From: Lunularia cruciata | Lineage: Eukaryota; Streptophyta; Marchantiopsida; Lunulariales; Lunulariaceae | DNA length: 64,000 bases | Assembly (NCBI GenBank): GCA_948567375.1 | Contig: OX419757.1 | Coordinates: 33,976,001 to 34,040,000 of the forward strand | Direction of reading: 5' to 3' | Part shown: positions 58,476-64,000 of the stretch, one piece after another | Position numbering within the stretch: position 1 is the stretch's first letter | How the letters are laid out: each line of letters opens with the position of its first letter | The notes under the pieces: model-generated | The model's input: only the letters and a program-made list of their open reading frames with translations | Told to the model about the DNA's origin: nothing | Databases searched by the model: none | Translations under genes and position numbers: made by a program

Positions 58476-59823
58476 CCACCCCTAAGCTCCTTTCTCAAGG
58501 TAGGGTTCAAAGCAATCAATTGGCCCACTATGATGTTAGCCTTGTGACTACCAACATCCTCCAACACATTGTAGTTCCATTGTTGCTTTGAAATCAAGAA
58601 ATCCTCCATCCCCAATCTCTTCCTTGGAGTCTTTGTTGTTGATGGTGTTGAGGTGCAAGTGCTCCTAGTAGACATAGGAGTATCCTTACTTGGAGTAAAT
58701 CCTTGAGAAGAGTGAACATCCTTTGCAAAACAAGCTCTCTTCTTCTCTTGTGCCAAAAGCTCCAAATTAAGACTCTTGGAGTTTGAGCACTCTCCCTTCT
58801 CATACTTGCTCTCCACCACATCTATGGATGCTATCCCCTTACCTTTCTTTGGATTAGGAGCCACTTGGGTTTCACTACTACCCTCTTTCCCTCTATTGGC
58901 TCCCTCATAACCCCTTCCTCCATAGTAAGTAGAATTTGGGCAATTCCTTTGGATATGGCCTCTTCCTCCACAACCACAACAATTTCTATCATTGAAATTT
59001 TTGGCTGGTTGACCTCCTCTATATGGATAGTTTCCATAACTCCTAGGCCCTCTCCCTACATTTTGATCCACCTCTCTCTTCTCCCATAGTTGCACCACAT
59101 TGATTTTGAGATCCGCAAGTTGTTCTATGATGGTTTGAAGTGGATCCTTTGGTGGAGGTGCAAGAATTGGAGCAACTACTACTTTTGGTAAAACCCTTGT
59201 CACCAAAGTATTAGAAGTTCCACCATACTTGTAGCCTTGAGGAGGATGCACAACCTCCTTCACCACCAAATCACTCTCATCTCCTTCCAAACTCTCCTCC
59301 ATACGAATTGCGATCTTGATAGCTTCAACCTTGGAAGAAGGTTTCTCATATCTCATCTTGCTTCTAATTTGTGGTCTTAACCCTCCCACAAAATTCTTGG
59401 TGAGCATGGCCCCTATGCCAATCATTGTAGTCTCCACATCATCCCCACCCTCTCTCAACATTATGCAAAATCTGGACTCTAACTTTTCCACTCTTTCCAC
59501 ATAGACTCTCACTTTTTCTCCATCTCCTTGCTTGAGAAATGTAACCTCACTCATCAATCTCTCATAACTCTCATCAAGAAGAAAGTTCTCAATGAGTGTT
59601 GAAGTCAAAGTCTCCCAGACTCCTCTTCCCCATCTCTCCTCTCTCTCTTTTGGTATTCTGACTCATACCATGTAAGTGTTGCATCCTCAAAGAAATCTGA
59701 TAATAATCAGGCCCACTCATTCTTCCTCCTCTCATTGTTTCCTATGCAAGCTCTCTTGAAGTCTCTCAAAAAGGCCTCCACATCTTCTCCATCCTTGCCA
59801 AAGAAAACCAAAAGTTTCCCCAT
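58476..59823 (-). pseudogene. Gag of the minus-strand Ty3 element
   Basis: Start ATG at 59821-59823 (MGKLLVFFGKDGEDVEAFL). Capsid-like region follows (ACIGNNERRKNEWA, DATLTWYESEYQKRE), with one TGA near 59708 and one frameshift near 59650. It is then open from 59608 (LIENFLLDESYERL, GLRPQIRSKMRYE). A CCHC zinc knuckle, C-x2-C-x4-H-x4-C, lies at about 58940-58985 (CCGCGGRGHIQRNC), preceded by an RGG-like basic stretch. The ORF runs into the giant LTR at 58475; its last codons to 58247 are not gag. Confidence 0.88.
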
Positions 59824-60809
59824 CTTAACCTCTCACTATCTTTCTTTTCTCTCAAATTTTTTTTTCTCTTTTCTTTTCTCTCACTCTATAACTAATAGAG
59901 TATGTACATGACTAACACCATTTGAGAGAAATCCACACTAGGGAACACAAAAGGTTCAGGTTGCTCCAAGATTTCTATAGCAACATCAAATCCTAGAGTG
60001 CATATAAATTGAACCCTCATGGATAGTTTATCCATAAGTTGAAAGATTATCTCCATCACTAATCTTGAGAACTAGCTGATGAAGGTGGTAGTATTTCTGT
60101 AGTTGTACTAAGACTCTCTCCAAGATCCTTCACCAAAGTCTCCAAAAGTGCTTTTACTCCACTTTTGCATAATCTCAATTTCCACTCTTGATGACCCTCC
60201 ATGTTCCCAAGATGAATCTAAACACTCAAACATGCTTTTTGTTGCTCTCAAACTCCTCATGCATGAGATCTCCACTCTACAGAATTGACCCTTCCTCACA
60301 ATGTCACTCAAATCTCCTAACCAGTATATGACAGTCCTTTGAAATTTTCACACTTGATCACAACTCCAGGGCATCCCTCCCTGCAAAATTTCAGATCTTT
60401 TCATTTAGTCATTTGGCCTAGACACCTTTCTATTCAGCACACATATTTCAGATTTGGTCTAAAAACTATCCCCCTCACTTCAAAAACTCATAACTCACTG
60501 CGCAACGACAATCTCTCTCTAATTTTGTGACAGCAGGTAGGATACAAGGCACTAAATTTTCTTAGAAATTTTCAAGAAAATTCACTGAAAATTGAAGAAA
60601 TGATAGACTCTGTATAATTTTCCAGAGAGCATGTAGTTGCAGGAGCACTTTACCCTATCAACTTTCAAAATTTTCTAGCCCATTGTGCATAGGAGATCTC
60701 ACAATAGTTTTAAGTGTGCTAATTGAAAGATAACCCAAGCTATCATGTGTAGAAATTTCAAGTCCAGGTCTCAAACTTGAGTTTATGTTGCCTAGTTCAT
60801 GGTGTTACA
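59824..60809 (-). mobile_element. Leader and presumed 5' LTR of the minus-strand Ty3 element
   Basis: Non-coding. The outer end TGTAACACC (minus strand) at 60809 adjoins the target duplication. An inner TGTCA near 60329 could be the LTR end. No tRNA-Met primer site was found, and the sequence does not resemble the 3' LTR at 50433-51122, so rearrangement is likely. A pyrimidine-rich tract lies at 59840-59885. Confidence 0.4.
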
Positions 60810-60823
60810 GAACTAGGCAACAT
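60785..60823. repeat. Perfect 14-bp inverted repeat across an insertion junction
   Basis: ATGTTGCCTAGTTC (60785-60798) pairs with GAACTAGGCAACAT (60810-60823), with an 11-bp loop. The right arm is host ORF sequence beginning with the target duplication; the left arm is inside the inserted element. Confidence 0.92.
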
Positions 60824-60864
60824 GCTTTTACCAACAAACTTGGCAACTTGTGATGTAGTAGTGC

Positions 60865-62640
60865 ATGAATCTACCACCATACTACTTTGTGCCATTTGTA
60901 GCTTATTTCTATTTTGGGTTGAATCTCATGTCAATAGAGAAGAGGAAGCATATGCAATCTCACTTTCACCTCGACATGATAAGAGTAGCTAATCCAGATG
61001 AGTTGAAGTATATCTTGGAGATGGAGGCCAATGATCAACACTTCATCAAAATGGGACAAGAGAAGGCAATGATAGCAAATTTCCCAAGCCAAGGAAGTGT
61101 TCTAAACTAAACGGAGCTACATCAATAGTTGTAAGAAGAACAAGATAAAGACCTAACATACCATGAGCCAAAGTAGTGGTGGACTTGTCTTTGGAAGCAA
61201 ATGAGAAGAAAGCTAAGTCAAATACTAACTTGGAAGAAGCAAAAGAACTCACTTTGAAGACCATGGATTTAGCAACAAAGAGTGAAGGGGAGCAAAAAGT
61301 GCATCAAGATCAAGATGCAGACATTGGATTGGACAACTAATTCCATCAAGAGATTGATAGGTTGGAAGAAGTTAATATACCTAGTATGGAAAATTGGATG
61401 TAGATGCACTTAGAGTAGAAGATGTTGAAGAAGCTTGAATTGTGATTAATTGTGATCTAAGAACAAGTTGAGAACAAGGCATAATCCAAAATGACTTGGA
61501 AATTAAGGAAGTGAATTTGCAATGACAAAACCACAAGTAAGTATGTAGATGATTCACTTGGATGACAAAGGAGAGAACATGTATCTCCAATTTCAAGGAA
61601 TCCACTACTGTTCTAGCATGGTATGTATATCTTGCATTCGTGCAATTCTACAAACAAATGCAATATTATAAGATGGAGCATCCAAAAGTACAAAATGAAC
61701 TCCAAGTGGTACATATGATGTAAGTGCAACAAGAGAAGTTAGAAGGCAAACTCTCTAACATCCAAAATGAAGTCAAAGTACATAGGAAAAAATGTGAGGC
61801 ATACAAATAGTCACTCAAAGATCTGCAAGGGAGTTATGATCAATGGGTAAGTACTTTGATAGGCAAAAGGAGGAGCTAAAAAAAACAAATTTTTGAAGAT
61901 GAAGGATAAATTAGAGGCCACTTAGAAGGATCTGGTGCAACAATAGAACAAAGGTGAAGTGAAAACAACAGAGATCATAGCATTGAAGGTGGTTGCAATC
62001 ACTCAAGTGCTAGAGATGAAGGTGAAACTCAAATTCAAAATGAAAGAAGAACAAAATTTGGTGTCTTGTGTCCAACAATTGAGTCCAAGCTAGCAAAAAG
62101 AGTAGATATAGCGGTGCTAATTGTGAAGCATCAAGAAGAAGTGAAGCAATTGTAAAATCAATTGGCTTAAGAATGCCATTGGAATGCAACATCACAAAAT
62201 TTGAAGTAGCAAAATGGAGAAATCCAATTGTAGAGTTATAATTAGTAGTTGAACACTTCAAAGCTATGTTGAGTACAGAAGTGGATGTTGAATTGCAAGA
62301 GTACTATCTTCATGAACTTCAATTGTAGGTGCAAGAGACGCGTAGGAAGAAGATGAGAGATGTATATATGAATAAACTATTAATCAATCTAAGATAGAGG
62401 TTAGATAGGAAAGTAGGCAAAGTGGTTGATAACATTTTTATTAGATTAGACTTGATAAAACATGAAGTAGATAGTATACAAAACCTTTTAGTAGATTGTG
62501 TTGAAATCCAACCTGAAGTGACTAAGTTAGGAGTGTAGGTAGACTCAGATGACTTGTTTAAGGTGGTTAAGGATCATCCCAAGTGGGAAAAGCATATAAT
62601 TAGACTAGCTAAGATATCTTTAAGATCCAAATGGAAGAAG
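60865..62640 (+). pseudogene. Coiled-coil ORF of gLTR copy 5, C-terminal part
   Basis: Open 60865-61110 (81 codons) with the AHFY/FYFG block, EMEANDQHFIKMGQ, corresponding to the TDDYYMKTWKN segment of copy 4. After that stops occur every 20-40 codons. Glu/Lys-rich text around 61700-62400 keeps the coiled-coil character, and the LHELQL-QETRRKK block near 62315 aligns with LHELKLLVQETR of copy 4. Confidence 0.7.
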
Positions 62641-62918
62641 GAATAGGAGTAGAACATGTACATACTATACTTCATTATCCAAGGGTCCAATCCATTGCAA
62701 AACCATTACCTTCACTTGTAACTGATGTCACTTCATAGTTGAGTGAAGAAAGGACAAAAATAGGTCCAAATGCAATAAAATCAGTAGAGTCAAATCAGAA
62801 TAGATAGTAGTTATAGATCAAAAGAGCCAGTCTTGTTGAAAGGGTCACTTTGTATCTATGGAACTAGTTGCATTAGTTAGTAGTTTAGGTAGTTCTTGTA
62901 ACTCCTAAATGCTCAAGC

Positions 62919-62926
62919 TATTTAAG
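62919..62926 (+). promoter_or_regulatory. Putative LTR core promoter (TATTTAAG) in gLTR copy 5
   Basis: Same position relative to the ORF end and tail as in copies 1, 3 and 4; followed by GATGAATAAAGAAAAG, like GATAGATAAAGCAAAG of the others. Confidence 0.45.
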
Positions 62927-63546
62927 GCTTGCATTCAAATTGTTTTGTGTTCAATAGGTGCAAAAGATGAATAAAGAAAAGTGCTAAAGAAGTACTCATC
63001 ATTTTTCTGAATTTGATTGTCAATTGAATGTCTTTGTTTTGAAGTGCAATTGAAGGAGTGTTAGATGTTGGATTCTACATATGTGAATTCCATTTTGTGT
63101 GTTTTCTCTTAAGTGGAACTCTTGCAAAGCAATGCCTTGATGGATCCTTGGGCACTATAGTCTTGTCAATATTTAGTATTTGTAGGTAAAGTCAAGAAGC
63201 CAATGCAAAGTATCTTTCAATTTGAAAGTTGTACCTTTGGTGGAAGTGTCAAATACAATTCCAAGGTGAAGTCACTTTGTGATTAAGTAGAAATCCTTGT
63301 ATCAATGGAAGCATTGCAATTGAAGTTGAAGAACTGTGATTTTGGGTGACAATATTATTTCTACAATTCACTTTTTGAGTTATAATTGTGCTCTTTTGGG
63401 TGTTTTTTCTACCCAAGAGCTTAAAGATGTGATCAACAAACTATTACATTTTCTCTTTTTGTATTTGAACATTCTTGACCTATATCTATTTGTTAATGAA
63501 AAAGTACTCACACATTATTGTAAACGTCATACTTGTTAGATTGTCA

Positions 63547-64000
63547 TATGATTTTTGGTGCATGCCAAGGATACAATCCTCAAGAGTATGAAAATCCAAA
63601 GTTAATTCTCTTGCAAATTTTCCACCAGAATATAAATGTCTTCATCAAGAGAGCAAAAAGAAGAAAGATTGCATAGACAAAACCTACAATAGGAAGAATG
63701 AGAATGCTAGACCACCCAATTGATTAGAGAATAACTTGAGAAAGAGGCATTGGATTTGAAACTTCTTCATGATGTGCAAGGTTCCATGCAACAATCAGAA
63801 AGGGGAAAAATGAGAATTTGGTTGGAGAAACCTATTTACACCACCTCATCCTAAGAGGAAGAAAACTCAAGTGGACAAACATATGCATTGTAGGATAGTA
63901 TCCCAACTTTGCCCAAGACTAAAAAGGGAGTCGAGTACTTGAGAGACTTGATCATTGATAAGACTACACAAAATTTGATAGAGGAGGAATGTCAATATGT
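63547..64000. other. Sequence right of gLTR copy 5, not identified
   Basis: No long ORF. If copy 5 is a 5' LTR, this would be the start of an internal region. TTGGTGCATGCC near 63555 is not a convincing primer-binding site. The final 120 bp read VEYLRDLIIDKTTQN in one frame, which I do not recognise. Confidence 0.35.

Larger units (their letters stand above)
50433..60809 (-). mobile_element. Minus-strand Ty3 element (gag-pol) inserted in gLTR copy 5 and itself hosting gLTR copy 4
   Basis: Order on the minus strand: 5' end at 60809 (TGTAACACC), leader, gag from 59823, the solo giant LTR 58475-54669, rest of gag and protease, RT-RNase H, integrase, PPT, 3' LTR from 51122 (TGTAACACCC). Without the solo LTR it is about 6.6 kb. 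The two ends share TGTAACACC, but the rest of the presumed 5' LTR does not resemble 50433-51122, so the right end is probably rearranged. Confidence 0.75.
60810..63546 (+). mobile_element. gLTR copy 5, right part (rest of ORF, promoter and tail)
   Basis: Continues the copy whose left part is 49734-50432. The ORF resumes in the Asn-Trp-Ala-Thr-Cys-Phe codons, then PPYYFVPFVAYFYFGLNL near 60875. Heavily broken coiled-coil text follows to about 62640 (for example VGDNIFIRLDLI-like near 62430). The promoter motif TATTTAAGG is at 62919, and the tail ends ATTGTCA at 63546. This is the most decayed of the copies carrying clear gLTR sequence. Confidence 0.7.

Noticed and set aside
54661-58484. Clean 5-bp target duplication around gLTR copy 4
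   Set aside because: Flanks ACCACCTA and CCACCCCTA share CCACC but are not adjacent in the required register; reported only as suggestive.
63547-63600. Possible primer-binding site after gLTR copy 5 (TTGGTGCATGCC)
   Set aside because: It does not match initiator tRNA-Met or any other plant tRNA 3' end I can name, and other copies lack it.

Overview
The window looks like nuclear DNA from a large-genome land plant, most likely a gymnosperm such as a conifer. That is inference. It rests on one intronless plant-type gene in 64 kb, a dense pile of old nested Ty3/gypsy elements, AT-rich spacers, and Ty3 lineages (a methyltransferase-bearing type and a giant-LTR type) that are not typical of compact angiosperm genomes. 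No tRNA, rRNA, CRISPR or bacterial-type operon was seen.

Layout. 1-3015 is the pol of a chromoviral Ty3 element. It stays in one reading frame and is broken only by nine stop codons, all explainable by C-to-T change; its PPT and 3' LTR-like region run to about 3777. 3780-5852 is a 5'-truncated copy of a repeat here called gLTR (giant LTR). 5853-7012 is the 3' end of another chromovirus with its LTR. 7139-9720 is a diverged relative of the gLTR coding unit. 9720-13380 is AT-rich with no gene seen. 13380-17993 is the low-copy island: a more GC-rich upstream region and an intact ARMADILLO REPEAT ONLY (ARO) type gene at 15963-17993 with a poly(A) signal at 18171. 19893-21366 is a broken pogo-type (CENP-B/Tigger/Jerky-like) DDE transposase. 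21380-26270 is AT-rich.

26277-37853 is a decayed Ty3 element that carries a C5 cytosine-DNA methyltransferase domain between protease and reverse transcriptase. A second Ty3 element on the minus strand (30053-35710, with both LTRs, a tRNA-iMet primer site, a PPT and a decayed 5-bp target duplication) sits inside its RT. The methyltransferase region also holds a 430-bp inverted duplication.

38299-49733 is the remnant of one gLTR retroelement: left LTR (38299-43250), an internal deletion, the integrase C-terminus, a PPT (43951-43963) and the right LTR (43964-49733). Each LTR is split by a separate 2.2-2.5 kb TG...CA insertion. 49734-63546 is another gLTR copy, split by a minus-strand gag-pol element (50433-60809), which is itself split by a 3.8-kb solo gLTR (54669-58475).

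Main points. (1) The gLTR family seems to carry a long open reading frame of roughly 850 codons inside the LTR, upstream of the LTR promoter. It has a globular N-terminus, an acidic middle and a coiled-coil C-terminus. At least five copies occur here. (2) A Ty3 element carries a cytosine methyltransferase with recognisable motifs I, II, IV (PCQ), VI (ENV) and a C-terminal GQ motif. Apart from the ARO gene, every coding unit is damaged.
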